A stretch of 64,000 nt of DNA from assembly GCF_003351765.1 (NCBI RefSeq), contig NZ_CP031229.1, positions 3,472,001-3,536,000 on the forward strand, written 5' to 3'. Within the stretch, counting starts at the first letter, position 1. Each line of letters opens with the position of its first letter. This document shows positions 7,613 to 15,919 of this stretch, piece by piece. The translations under genes were made by a program, and so were the position numbers. This DNA is from Ornithinimicrobium avium. GTDB taxonomy: Bacteria > Actinomycetota > Actinomycetes > Actinomycetales > Dermatophilaceae. A model generated the notes under the pieces. That model was not told the DNA's origin. It saw only the letters and a program-made list of their open reading frames with translations, and ran no database searches.

Positions 7613-8173
7613 ATGTCGCGGGCCACTCAAGACGCAGAGCAGGCGCCCATCCGGTTCACGGCCGAGCTGTCTGCCATCGACGGGATCACGTTGGTGACCT
7701 TGCCAACCTCTGCGAGCGAGGAACTGCCGTCGCGCGGGCAGGTCGCGGTGCGGGGAACCCTTGAAGGGCATCCGTTCGCGACCGTCGTCGAGCCGGACGG
7801 ACGCCGGGGTCACTGGATACGTCTCGACCAGGTGCTGCACCAAGACGCAGGGGTCGGTCCCGGCGACACCGCCGACCTAACGCTGGAGGTCGTGCCCGAC
7901 TGGCCAGAGCCTGACGTGCCTGCGGACTTGAAGGCTGCCCTGGACGAGGCCCCCGCACGGATCCGAGAGTTGTGGCAGGACCTCACGCCGATGGCCCGGT
8001 GGGAGTGGGTCCGCTGGGTCCAGGCGACGAGAAACCCCGCGACACGGCAACGCCGGGTGGAGGCCAGCGTCTCGAAGATGGACGACGGGAAGCGGCGGCC
8101 GTGCTGCTTCGACCTGTCATCGTGCACTGACCCCGCCCTTGCCAGGAGCGGCAAACTGCGCGATCCGTCCTAG
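7613..8173 (+). CDS. DUF1905 / YdeI-type (OmpD-associated) domain protein
   Basis: The 186-residue protein has an N-terminal DUF1905 beta-barrel-like region (FTAELSAIDG to VTLPTSASEELPSRGQVAVRG, about residues 15-95) followed by a YdeI/OmpD-associated helical tail (PADLKAALDEAPARIRELW, then WVRWVQATRNPATRQRRVE). Proteins of this pair are widespread and have been called bacteriocin-protection family proteins, but their biochemical role is not established. The ATG at 7613 is chosen because GGAGG at 7597-7601 precedes it at about 11 bases; longer in-frame starts exist. It is the last gene before the tRNA-derived attachment site. Confidence 0.75.
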   Translation: MSRATQDAEQAPIRFTAELSAIDGITLVTLPTSASEELPSRGQVAVRGTLEGHPFATVVEPDGRRGHWIRLDQVLHQDAGVGPGDTADLTLEVVPDWPEPDVPADLKAALDEAPARIRELWQDLTPMARWEWVRWVQATRNPATRQRRVEASVSKMDDGKRRPCCFDLSSCTDPALARSGKLRDPS

Positions 8174-8312
8174 TAACGCGACTGGCCCCGTGCGGGCGCC
8201 ATACGGTCAGAGTCGGACTCGGGTGGCCATCACTAATGCACGTATGTTGCACGAATCCCGCGAAAAGTCCCTGTCTCATGCAATCTTCGCAGGTCAACGG
8301 GTTCTGCCCGGA

Positions 8313-8357
8313 TGTCTTGTAAACAGGTGGTTGAGGGTTCGAGTCCCTTCGCCAGCT
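8313..8357 (+). other. 3' half of tRNA-Thr(UGU): probable att site of the island
   Basis: The sequence reads as the 3' half of a tRNA: anticodon loop CTTGTAA (anticodon TGT at 8318-8320), stem ACAGG, five-base variable loop TGGTT, T-arm GAGGG-TTCGAGT-CCCTT (8333-8349), acceptor strand CGCCAGC and discriminator T. The matching 5' acceptor strand (GCTGGCG), D-arm and the outer 5' bases of the anticodon stem are missing upstream, so it is not a gene. A tRNA-derived repeat starting in the anticodon loop is what tyrosine integrases leave at the far end of an integrated island. The intact tRNA-Thr should therefore lie left of this window. Confidence 0.75.
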
Positions 8358-8416
8358 CCGGGACGTGCTGCGTCCACGAGGACGCGCCGGGCCGCGCCCG
8401 ACGTGGAAGAGCGAGG

Positions 8417-9148
8417 TCATCCGAGCCGGTCAGGCTGGCCCGCTCCGTCTACGACCGTCCCGCGGTCGTGAGCGTCGCGCTCGACGGGACGACGCCTCTC
8501 GGCCGCGGGGAGCCCGGCGCGACGGGCCAGGACGATGCCCACCCACAGCGTCCAGGCCCACCAGACGATGACCGCCGTGGACAGCGCGCTGGCCAGAGGG
8601 TAGGTCGAGGGCGCCGTGAGCAGGCCGGAGAGAAGCGTGGTCGCGCCCGTGAGGACGCCGATGCCCGCGAGCAGACGGGAGAGGTCGCCGTGGCGCCACA
8701 TCGCAGCCGCGCACAGCAGCACGGCCAGGCCCACCGGGGCGGTGACGCCGCTGCCGACGAACCAGGCAGCCCGGTCGAGCGCCAGCACCGCGTCGGCGTC
8801 CACGCCGTCGGCGACCAGGCCGGCGGTACCGGCCAGCAGCCCGACCGCCGCGACCTCGAGCGCGACGGAGACGCTCATGAGCGCGACGGCCCAGTCGAGC
8901 AGCGGCGAGGGGCCGAATGCCTTCCGAAACCCCAGGACGATCAGGATGCGGCCGCTGAGCGCCAGGGCCATCCAGCCCACGAGGTAGCCGGCCCCGTTCT
9001 CGAAGCCTTCGTACGTCGCGGGGATCTCGGTGAGCGGGGTCAGGGGGGTGTTGGACGGGTAGCCTCCGGCGAGCGCCATGGCGACGAACTCGCACAGATA
9101 GAGGATGAGGCCGGTCAGGACGAGCCAGGTGCCCTTGGAAGTGTTCAT
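8417..9148 (-). CDS. integral membrane protein, DUF4386-like, 243 aa
   Basis: The protein has about six hydrophobic segments: WLVLTGLILYLCEFVAMAL near residues 7-25, then YLVGWMALALSGRILIVLGF, LLDWAVALMSVSVALEVAA, APVGLAVLLCAAAMW, LLAGIGVLTGATTLLSGLL and ALSTAVIVWWAWTLWVGIVLA. The arrangement with a short conserved loop (PLTEIPATYEGFENG) resembles DUF4386-type proteins of unknown function. It is read divergently from the sensor kinase gene. The start at 9148 is supported by a TACGGT hexamer six bases upstream, suggesting a leaderless message. It is the first chromosomal gene right of the island boundary. Confidence 0.75.
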   Translation of the reverse strand: MNTSKGTWLVLTGLILYLCEFVAMALAGGYPSNTPLTPLTEIPATYEGFENGAGYLVGWMALALSGRILIVLGFRKAFGPSPLLDWAVALMSVSVALEVAAVGLLAGTAGLVADGVDADAVLALDRAAWFVGSGVTAPVGLAVLLCAAAMWRHGDLSRLLAGIGVLTGATTLLSGLLTAPSTYPLASALSTAVIVWWAWTLWVGIVLARRAGLPAAERRRPVERDAHDRGTVVDGAGQPDRLG

Positions 9149-9154
9149 GCGCTG

Positions 9155-9160
9155 ACCGTA
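9155..9160 (-). promoter_or_regulatory. -10 hexamer TACGGT, leaderless start of the DUF4386-like gene
   Basis: On the minus strand TACGGT ends six bases before the ATG at 9148, placing the transcription start at or next to the start codon. Confidence 0.55.
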
Positions 9161-9265
9161 GGGAGAGGTCGGGCCCGGCCACATCCTCCCGGGACGGTCG
9201 GCCGGTCCTCCGCACGGAGGATCTGCGGTGTCCGCAGGGCCACAGCGTCGCGGACCCTTGGGCGC

Positions 9266-9271
9266 TACATT
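9266..9271 (+). promoter_or_regulatory. -10 hexamer TACATT, leaderless start of the sensor kinase gene
   Basis: TACATT is followed by six bases (CGGCCC) and then the ATG at 9278. No Shine-Dalgarno sequence is present, consistent with a leaderless transcript. Confidence 0.6.
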
Positions 9272-9277
9272 CGGCCC

Positions 9278-10441
9278 ATGGCGCGGCGCGAGCGGTTGGT
9301 CGACGGAGCCCTGGCGCTGGCTCTCGCCGTCCTCGGCGTCATGGAGGTGTTGTCCGCGCACGGGCTCGTCGGGGGCGTCGTGGCCGACCCGGAGGCGCCG
9401 GTAGGTCCGTTGTGGCTGGACCTGAGCTTCGCCGCCCTCGTCACCCTGCCGGCGGCGTGGCGTCGGCTCTGGCCCGTGGCCGTGCCGCTCGCCGTGCTCG
9501 GGGTGCACGTCATCGCCAACGTGACCACGGTGCACCACCTCCCGTTCTTCGGCGCGCTGCTCACGCTGGGCGTGCTCGCCTACACCTTCGGCCGGTACGC
9601 CCCGCACGCCTGGGCACGGTGGGGGTGGCTCGGCCCGCTCGCCTTCGCCGGCACCGTCTGGGTGCATCTTCCCGGGGCCCAGAACGCCGCCAGCATCCTC
9701 TACGTGACCTTCCTGCTCACCGCCCCGTGGGTGGCGGGGCGGGTGATCCGGCGACTGGACCTGCAGCGGTCAGAGCTCGAGTCCGCACTGCACCACGTCT
9801 CCGTCCTCGAGGAGCAGCGCCGGGAGGCAGCACTGCTCACCGAGCGGGCCCGGATCGCTCGCGAGATGCATGACGTCCTGGCACACGGGGTGAGCGTCAT
9901 GGTGGTGCAGACCGGGGCGGCGCGTCTGGACCTGCCGCAGGACTCGCACGTGCGTGAGGCGCTGCTGTCGGTCGAGCAGACAGGCCGGCGGGTGCTGGAC
10001 GAGCTGCGTCGCACCGTCGGCCTCCTGCGGGCACCCGACACCGGCGACGCCATCACCCCGTCGGCGCGGCTGCGTGATCTGCCGGGGCTGGTGGACTCGA
10101 TGCGGGACGCCGGTCTGGACGTCGAGCTGGACATCCGGGACGTCGAGCGGCACGACGTCGCCCGCGAGCTGGTCGTCTACCACGTCGTGCGGGAGGCGCT
10201 GACGAACAGCCTGCGGCACGCCGGTCGCACCACGACCAGAGTGACCGTGACGGGGGGCGAGGCGCTGCAGGTCACCGTGCGCGACGCGGGCGGCCGACCG
10301 GCGCAGCGGGTGGAAGGGGCTGGTTACGGCCTGACGGGTCTGCGCGAACGGGTCGCGCTCTACGGTGGCACCCTGCGCGCCGGCCGGTGCGGTGAGGGTT
10401 TCGAGGTGGTCGCCGTGATCCCGTGGGAGGAGCAACCGTGA
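9278..10441 (+). CDS. two-component sensor histidine kinase, NarL-partner type (HisKA_3)
   Basis: The 387-residue kinase has an N-terminal membrane region of about five helices (residues 8-155), a dimerisation/phosphoacceptor helix with ERARIAREMHDVLAHGVSVM, and a HATPase domain. His198 is the predicted phosphorylation site. The N-box-like EALTNSLRHAG and the glycine-rich GAGYGLTGLRERV complete the ATP lid. The lack of a large extracellular loop suggests sensing within the membrane. The gene overlaps its response regulator by GTGA, so the two are co-translated. The signal is unknown. The start at 9278 is supported by a leaderless-type promoter. Confidence 0.92.
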   Translation: MARRERLVDGALALALAVLGVMEVLSAHGLVGGVVADPEAPVGPLWLDLSFAALVTLPAAWRRLWPVAVPLAVLGVHVIANVTTVHHLPFFGALLTLGVLAYTFGRYAPHAWARWGWLGPLAFAGTVWVHLPGAQNAASILYVTFLLTAPWVAGRVIRRLDLQRSELESALHHVSVLEEQRREAALLTERARIAREMHDVLAHGVSVMVVQTGAARLDLPQDSHVREALLSVEQTGRRVLDELRRTVGLLRAPDTGDAITPSARLRDLPGLVDSMRDAGLDVELDIRDVERHDVARELVVYHVVREALTNSLRHAGRTTTRVTVTGGEALQVTVRDAGGRPAQRVEGAGYGLTGLRERVALYGGTLRAGRCGEGFEVVAVIPWEEQP

Positions 10442-11112
10442 GCGAACGGCATACCGAGGTCGTGCGGGTCCTGCTCGCCGACGACCAGCAGCTCGTGCGC
10501 GCCGGGTTCAGGTCGATCCTCAAGCACGAGCCCGACCTGGAGGTGGTCGGCGAGGCGAGCAACGGTGCCGAGGCGGTGCGGATGGCCGAGGAGCTCTCCC
10601 CGGACGTGGTGCTCATGGACATCCGGATGCCGGTCATGGACGGGCTGACCGCCACGCGGCACATCCTCTCCCGCCCGCGGCCCCCGGTCATCATCGTGCT
10701 GACCACCTTCGACGCCGACGAGTTCGTCTACCGGGCGCTGCGCGAGGGGGCCGCCGGCTTCCTGCTCAAGGACACCTCGCCCGAGGAGCTGGTGGCCTCG
10801 GTGCGCGCTGCCATCGCGGGGGACCAGATCCTGTCCCCACGGATCACCCGGCTGCTGATCTCCTCGTTCGTCGCGACGCCGCCACCCGAAGACGCAGCCC
10901 GGGCGACGGCGCAGCTGAGCGAGCGGGAGCGTGAGGTGATGGGGCTGGTGGCGCACGGCCGTTCGAACTCCGACATCGCCCGTGAGCTGTTCATCGCCGA
11001 GACGACGGTGAAGACCCATGTCGCCAGGCTGCTGCAGAAGCTGGGCCTGCGGGACAGGGTGCAGGTGGTGGTGTTCGCCTACGAGCACGGTCTCGTGCGC
11101 CCGGGGGAGTGA
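10438..11112 (+). CDS. response regulator, NarL/LuxR family
   Basis: The 224-residue regulator has a receiver domain (LLADDQQLVRAGF at the start, phosphoacceptor Asp61 in LMDIRMPVMDG, conserved Thr in VLTTFDADE and Lys in FLLKDTSP) and a C-terminal LuxR helix-turn-helix (LSEREREVMGLVAHGRSNSD, then ETTVKTHVARLLQKL). It should bind DNA after phosphorylation by the upstream kinase. The GTG at 10438 follows GGAGG by eight bases and overlaps the kinase stop by four. Target genes are not evident from the window. Confidence 0.93.
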   Translation: MSERHTEVVRVLLADDQQLVRAGFRSILKHEPDLEVVGEASNGAEAVRMAEELSPDVVLMDIRMPVMDGLTATRHILSRPRPPVIIVLTTFDADEFVYRALREGAAGFLLKDTSPEELVASVRAAIAGDQILSPRITRLLISSFVATPPPEDAARATAQLSEREREVMGLVAHGRSNSDIARELFIAETTVKTHVARLLQKLGLRDRVQVVVFAYEHGLVRPGE

Positions 11113-11175
11113 GCCGCATGGACCCACGAGCGAGGACCCGAGGCTTTCGCCGGTTATGCATGGACGTCGTGGATC

Positions 11176-11688
11176 GTGCCCCAGGACCGTCGTGCCGAGC
11201 GGCTCAGTGCGTTGTTCGCGCTGACCGTCGGTGAGGTGGGGCTGCCCTTCGGTCAGGCATGGGTGGCTCGTGCTCCCGAACCCGGCGGCAGCGTCGCTGG
11301 TGGGGTCGTCGTCCTGCGCCCCGACCGGCCGGTGCCCGCTCACGTGTGGCAGAGGGTGGCCGCCGCGGAGGCGGAGGTGCTGGGTGAGCGCCGGAGGGTC
11401 AGCGAGCAGGCGGACGCCGCGTGCGCCGGTCTGCGGCCCTCGGAGCCGCACCTGATCGTGGCGACGATGGGGGTCCGGCCCGACCACCGGCGCCGCGGTG
11501 TGGCAAGAGCTCTGCTCGAGCAGGCCCTGGCCCTGGCGGACCAGCTGGGGGTACCGGCGTATCTGGAGACCTCCTCGACGGCCAACGTGGCGCTGTACCA
11601 GCGGTCCGGCTTCGGCGTCAGCGGTCACCTGCACGTGCCCGGTGGCGGTCCCCCCGTCTGGGCCATGCGCCGGGAGGCCCCTGGCTGA
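11176..11688 (+). CDS. GNAT-family acetyltransferase, possibly 5'-truncated
   Basis: The core acetyl-CoA binding motif is clear: LIVATMGVRPDHRRRGVARALLEQAL, followed by YLETSSTANVALYQRSGFGV. The substrate is unknown. Translation from the GTG at 11176 gives 170 residues, but the same frame upstream continues to look like GNAT sequence (AFAGYAWTSWIVPQ) back to the stop codon of the response regulator at 11110-11112, with no start codon in between. The first 20 or so family residues are therefore missing or replaced, and the annotated start may be an internal one. It could be a decaying gene or one rescued by a new start. Confidence 0.7.
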   Translation: MPQDRRAERLSALFALTVGEVGLPFGQAWVARAPEPGGSVAGGVVVLRPDRPVPAHVWQRVAAAEAEVLGERRRVSEQADAACAGLRPSEPHLIVATMGVRPDHRRRGVARALLEQALALADQLGVPAYLETSSTANVALYQRSGFGVSGHLHVPGGGPPVWAMRREAPG

Positions 11689-11859
11689 GTCCGTGCGTCC
11701 GGGTATGCGGTGAGGTCGCGGTGCAGGACGGTGCCGTTCGGCGCGCGGAAGACCGGGGCCGTGGTTACCGTGAACATGCGGTCGCACCCGAGCGCCGCGT
11801 CCACCTCACCGGACCTGAGTACAGCCCTGCGCTCGGGTCCCTGCTCCTTGGAGGCTCGC

Positions 11860-12933
11860 ATGACGCTCCGTGTCGCGTCGGTCCCCTCTGGGCACGTCTA
11901 CGTCCGTCACCTCGCCGGAGGGCCCGGTGAGCAGGTGCAGCGCCTGCCGGACCCCTCGCCGGGGGCGGGCGTGCCGGCCGGCCAGTGGTGGCCGCCGCGC
12001 ATGCTGGAGGCCGGCTGGGTCGCCGAGCACTCCACCGAGTTCGACCTGATGCACATCCACTTCGGGTTCGACGCCGTCTCCCCGGCCGACCTCACCGAGC
12101 TCGTGGCCGCGTTGCGTGCAGCCGGCAAGCCGCTGGTCCTCACGGTCCACGACCTGCGCAACCCGCACCATCGCGAGCCCGGCCTGCACGACGAGCAGTT
12201 GTCGGTCCTGGTCGCCGGTGCGGACGCACTGATCACCCTGACCGAGGGAGCTGCCGCGCAGATCCGGCGGCGGTGGGGGCGGGAGGCGCGCGTGCTGCCG
12301 CACCCTCACGTGGTGGAGGAGCCGACGCTGCGCCGCCCCCGTCCCACGCGGACCGGGTTCGTCGTCGGAGTGCACGCCAAGAGCCTGCGCGCCAGCATGG
12401 ACCCGGCCTTCGACATCGAGTCGATCGTCGGTGTGCTGCCGTCCCTGCCGGGGGCCAGCCTGAGGGTGAACGTGCACAACGACGTGATGACGCCGGGGAA
12501 CCGGCAGCACGACGCCGTCCTGGCCGGGCGGCTGCACGGTCTCGCGGGCGAGGGCCTCATCGACCTGCACGTGCACGACTACTTCTCCGACGCGCAGCTG
12601 TGGGACTACCTGCAGGGGCTGGACCTGTCGGTCCTGCCCTACCGGTTCGGCACCCACTCCGGCTGGCTCGAGGCCTGCTACGACCTGGGGACGGTCGTCG
12701 CCGCCCCGGACTGCGGCTTCTATGCCGAGCAGCGCCCCTGCCTCAGCTTCCCCACCGGGCCGGACACCGCCCGACGGGACGGTCTGGCGCAGGCGGTGCG
12801 CACGGCATACCAGGACCGTCCCCGGTGGCGGGCCGACCCCGACGAGCGCGCGGCCGAGCGGGCCCACCTGGCCCGGGCCCACCACGAGGTCTACGCCCAG
12901 GCCCTGGCGGGGAGCGTGTCGTGCACGTCGTGA
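11860..12933 (+). CDS. glycosyltransferase, GT4-like, first of four
   Basis: This 357-residue protein has the two-Rossmann layout of GT-B glycosyltransferases: an acceptor half with LMHIHFGFDAVSPADL and LVLTVHDLRNP, and a nucleotide-sugar half with VVGVHAKSLRASMD, DYFSDAQLWDYLQGLDLSVLPYRFGTHSGWLEACYDLG and a final EHEVYAQALAG-like helix. The conserved E-x7-E is imperfect (HSGWLEACYDLG), so the donor site is atypical. GGAGG at 11850-11854 sets the ATG at 11860. It overlaps the next gene by 13 bases. Soluble, with no signal peptide; acceptor and donor are unknown. Confidence 0.8.
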   Translation: MTLRVASVPSGHVYVRHLAGGPGEQVQRLPDPSPGAGVPAGQWWPPRMLEAGWVAEHSTEFDLMHIHFGFDAVSPADLTELVAALRAAGKPLVLTVHDLRNPHHREPGLHDEQLSVLVAGADALITLTEGAAAQIRRRWGREARVLPHPHVVEEPTLRRPRPTRTGFVVGVHAKSLRASMDPAFDIESIVGVLPSLPGASLRVNVHNDVMTPGNRQHDAVLAGRLHGLAGEGLIDLHVHDYFSDAQLWDYLQGLDLSVLPYRFGTHSGWLEACYDLGTVVAAPDCGFYAEQRPCLSFPTGPDTARRDGLAQAVRTAYQDRPRWRADPDERAAERAHLARAHHEVYAQALAGSVSCTS

Positions 12934-13985
12934 TCATCGCGGCCGCGAACCACGCGCTGCGCGAGCCGTTCGCCGGTGGGCTGGAGTCGCTGACCTGGCA
13001 CCTGGTGCGGGGGCTGCGTCGGCGCGGGGTGGAGGTCACCCTGTTCTCCGGGCCGGGCAGCGACCCGGCCCTGGGCGCCCACGAGATCCTGGTCGAGCCG
13101 CTGGAGCTCAGTCAGACCGCCCGTCGCGACGTCGCCATGCCACCGGAGCGGTGGCTGCGGGAGCACCACTCCTACCTGCAGGCGATGCTCGACCTGCTGG
13201 GGCGCACGGACGTCGACCTGATCCACAACAACAGCCTGCACTACCTGCCGATCGCACTGGCCGCGACGCTGCCCGCGCCCATGCTCACGACGCTGCACAC
13301 CCCGCCGACGCCCTGGTTGGAGCCGGCGATCCGGCTGATGGACCAGCGCCGGGCCCGGTTCGTGGCCGTCAGCGCGCACACCGCCCGCTCCTGGCGGCAC
13401 GTCACGAGCGCGCAGGTCGTGCTCAACGGGGTGGACGTGGAGCAGTGGCGGCCCGGTCCTGGCGGGGAGGACCTCGTGTGGTTCGGCAGGCTCGTCCCGG
13501 AGAAGGCACCGCACGAGGCCGTCCGCATCGCCCTGGGCGCAGGTCAGCGCATCCGGCTCGCCGGACCGGTGTCGGACGCGGACTACTTCGACGCCGCCGT
13601 CCGGCCGTTGCTCGGGCCGCGTGCCGACTACCTCGGTCACCTCGGCACCGACGATCTCGCGGCCCTGGTCGGGCAGAGCGCGGCGACGCTGGTGACACCG
13701 GTGTGGGACGAGCCCTACGGACTGGTCGCCGCGGAGTCGCTCGCCTGCGGCACCCCGGTGCTGGGCTACGACCGGGGCGGGCTGCGGGAGTTCGTACCTC
13801 CCGACTGCGGGGTGCTCGTGCCCGGAGGCGACCTCCAGGAGGCGACCCGCCGGGTCGAGGAGGCTGCGGGCCTGGACCGGGCCACCTGCCGCCGCCAGGC
13901 CGTGCAGCACTGCTCGGTGGAGCGGATGATCGAGGACTACCTGGAGGTCTACGCCCAGGTGCTCGCGCCGGGGCGCGCCGCGTGA
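12921..13985 (+). CDS. glycosyltransferase family 4, second of four
   Basis: A 354-residue GT-B enzyme. The N-terminus has the usual AGGLESLTWHLVRGLRRRGVEV, the linker gives LIHNNSLHYLPIALA and VAVSAHTARSW, and the C-terminal Rossmann domain has VLNGVDVEQWRPGP, LVWFGRLVPEKAPHEAVRIA and the diagnostic WDEPYGLVAAESLACGTPVLGYDRGGLREFV, containing the E-x7-E donor-sugar motif. It starts at a GTG inside the end of the previous gene and its stop overlaps the next start as GTGA. It therefore belongs to a co-translated set of four sugar transferases. Confidence 0.88.
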   Translation: MHVVIIAAANHALREPFAGGLESLTWHLVRGLRRRGVEVTLFSGPGSDPALGAHEILVEPLELSQTARRDVAMPPERWLREHHSYLQAMLDLLGRTDVDLIHNNSLHYLPIALAATLPAPMLTTLHTPPTPWLEPAIRLMDQRRARFVAVSAHTARSWRHVTSAQVVLNGVDVEQWRPGPGGEDLVWFGRLVPEKAPHEAVRIALGAGQRIRLAGPVSDADYFDAAVRPLLGPRADYLGHLGTDDLAALVGQSAATLVTPVWDEPYGLVAAESLACGTPVLGYDRGGLREFVPPDCGVLVPGGDLQEATRRVEEAAGLDRATCRRQAVQHCSVERMIEDYLEVYAQVLAPGRAA

Positions 13986-14995
13986 TCGGCTACTACGCCC
14001 ACCACCAGGGTGCCGGCCACGTCACCCGGCTGCAGTCGGTCGCGGCCTGCCTGCAGGAGCCGGTGTGGGGGCTGAGCTCGCTGCCGCGGCCTGCCGCGTG
14101 GTCCGGCCCGTGGACCGTGCTGGAGCGCGACGACGGCACGGCCGAGGGCGCGCCGCAGGACGTCACGGCCGGCGGCGTCCTGCACTGGGCGCCGGTGGGT
14201 CACGCGGGCCTGAGCCGACGGATGACCCAGCTGGCCGCGTGGGTCGCCGGGCACCGGCCCCGGCTCGTCGTGGTCGACGTGTCGGTCGAGGTCGCCCTGT
14301 TCATCCGGTTGATGGGGATCCCGACCGTGGTCGTCGCCCTTCCGGGCCGACGGCTGGACCCGCCGCACCGCCTCGCCTACGACTCGGCCGCGGCGCTGCT
14401 CGCCCCGTGGCCCGAGGGCGCCCACGGGCAGGACTGGCCGACGGCCTGGACGGAGAAGACCTGGCACGTCGGCGGGATCTCGCGCTTCGACGGCCGGGCG
14501 CCGGCCCCACGGCCCGGGTCGTCCGGGTCACGTCGCAGGGTCCTCGTGCTGTGGGGCAGCGGCGGCCGATCGGTGGACGCCGCGGCGGTCGCCGGCGCCG
14601 CGGCGTCCACCCCCGGGTGGGACTGGTCGGAGCGGGACCCGGTGCGCGCACCGGCCGTCGACCTGTGGGCCGACCTGGCCGCGGCCGACGTCGTCGTCAC
14701 CCACGGCGGGCAGAACGCCGTCGCCGAGGTCGCCGCCGCGCGACGCCCGGCGGTCGTCGTCGCCCAGCCTCGACCGTTCGGGGAGCAGGAGGCGACAGTG
14801 GGCGCGCTGGACCGGCTCGGCATCGCGGTCGGGCTGCAGCAGTGGCCCGCGCCCGAGCGGTGGCCGGCCGTGCTGGAACGTGCCGCCGGACTGGGTGGGG
14901 ACGGGTGGGGGCGCTGGTCGAGCGGCGAGGGGGCCCGCCGGGCTGCCGAGCACCTGAGCAGGCTGGACCGCATACCGCAAGACCTGTCGGCATGA
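13982..14995 (+). CDS. glycosyltransferase, MurG/GT28-like, third of four
   Basis: The 337-residue protein begins with IGYYAHHQGAGHVTR, the H-x3-G-H type acceptor loop of GT28/MurG-like enzymes. The second half has VLVLWGSGGRS and the donor-binding VVVTHGGQNAVAEVAAARRPAVVVAQPRPFGEQE, matching the family's HGG-x-N-x2-E signature. It uses an overlapping GTGA start and hands over to the next gene by ATGA. The enzyme is predicted to be cytoplasmic or membrane-peripheral; acceptor unknown. It is shorter and more divergent than true MurG, and no other peptidoglycan genes are nearby, so a cell-wall murG role is unlikely. Confidence 0.82.
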   Translation: MIGYYAHHQGAGHVTRLQSVAACLQEPVWGLSSLPRPAAWSGPWTVLERDDGTAEGAPQDVTAGGVLHWAPVGHAGLSRRMTQLAAWVAGHRPRLVVVDVSVEVALFIRLMGIPTVVVALPGRRLDPPHRLAYDSAAALLAPWPEGAHGQDWPTAWTEKTWHVGGISRFDGRAPAPRPGSSGSRRRVLVLWGSGGRSVDAAAVAGAAASTPGWDWSERDPVRAPAVDLWADLAAADVVVTHGGQNAVAEVAAARRPAVVVAQPRPFGEQEATVGALDRLGIAVGLQQWPAPERWPAVLERAAGLGGDGWGRWSSGEGARRAAEHLSRLDRIPQDLSA

Positions 14996-15867
14996 CCGGC
15001 CGGACCGCGGTGGTGACGATCGCGCACGGTCGTCACGAGCACCTTGCCGGACTCATGTGGGGTCTGCGGCGGCAGGTCCGCAGCCCCGACGTGTTCGTCG
15101 CGGTCGCGATGGACGACCCTGGCGTGCTGGCCGTGGTCGAGGGAGGCGCCCCGCCGGCCCCGCAGGTCGCGGTGCCGAGCGTGCCCAGCTGCGCGGAGGG
15201 CCTGCCCCTGGCCGCCGCGCGCAACGCTGGTGCCCGGGCAGCGGTCGCGGCGGGAGCGGACACGCTGATCTTCCTGGACGTGGACTGCATCCCCTCGCCC
15301 GGGCTGGTGCAGCGGTATGACGAGGTGCTGGCACCCGCGTGCCCGTCCCCCCGGCCTGCGGTCGCCGGGCCGGTCGTGGCCGCCGGCGAGGTGGCGTACC
15401 TGCCGGCCGTGAACCACCCGCGTGACTACCGCGCAGCCGACCTGGCCGCCCTGGCCCGGCCGCACCCGGCGCGCCCCGCCCTGCGTGCCGGTGAGGTGCG
15501 TTCGGCCGACGACCTGCGACTGTTCTGGTCGCTCTCCTTCGGCATCGGCGCCGCCGACTGGCAGCGGCTCGGCGGTTTCGACGAGGGCTACGTCGGCTAC
15601 GGGGCCGAGGACACCGACTTCGGGCAGCGGCTGGGGGCTGCGGGGGGTCGGTTGCTCTGGGTCGGCGGGGCAGCCGCCTACCACCAGCACCACCCGTCCT
15701 CCGACCCACCCGTGCACCACCTCGACTCGATCGTGGCCAACGCCAACCGGTTCCACCGTCGCTGGGGCTGGTTCCCGATGGAGGGCTGGCTGGCACGGTT
15801 CGCAGCGCTCGGCCTGGCTGACCAGGACCCGGACACCGGGCAGTGGCGGGCCCTGCACCGGGTCTGA
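14992..15867 (+). CDS. glycosyltransferase family 2 with galactosyltransferase-type C-domain, fourth of four
   Basis: This 291-residue GT-A enzyme starts VVTIAHGRHEHLAGLMWGL, has the metal-binding D-x-D in IFLDVDCIPSPG, and a C-terminal Glyco_transf_7C-type block (SFGIGAADWQRLGGFDEGYV, then GYGAEDTDFGQRL) that often marks galactosyl or N-acetylgalactosaminyl transfer. A histidine-rich stretch (YHQHHPSSDPPVHH) follows. It closes the four-gene set and overlaps the preceding gene by ATGA. No polymerase, flippase or ligase lies nearby, so the operon may glycosylate a small molecule, lipid or protein rather than build a capsule; this is inference. Confidence 0.85.
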   Translation: MTGRTAVVTIAHGRHEHLAGLMWGLRRQVRSPDVFVAVAMDDPGVLAVVEGGAPPAPQVAVPSVPSCAEGLPLAAARNAGARAAVAAGADTLIFLDVDCIPSPGLVQRYDEVLAPACPSPRPAVAGPVVAAGEVAYLPAVNHPRDYRAADLAALARPHPARPALRAGEVRSADDLRLFWSLSFGIGAADWQRLGGFDEGYVGYGAEDTDFGQRLGAAGGRLLWVGGAAAYHQHHPSSDPPVHHLDSIVANANRFHRRWGWFPMEGWLARFAALGLADQDPDTGQWRALHRV

Positions 15868-15919
15868 GGGGAGGTATCGGCCTCGCCTCGGGCCGCGGTG
15901 GTGGGCGTGCGCAGTCAGG

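Noticed and set aside
8260..8360. A complete tRNA gene
   Set aside because: The 5' acceptor strand and D-arm are absent, so only a 3' fragment can be supported.
13982..14995. Naming the GT28-like gene murG
   Set aside because: It lacks the cell-division/cell-wall context and is too divergent; the HGG-type donor motif is shared by many GT28/GT1 enzymes.
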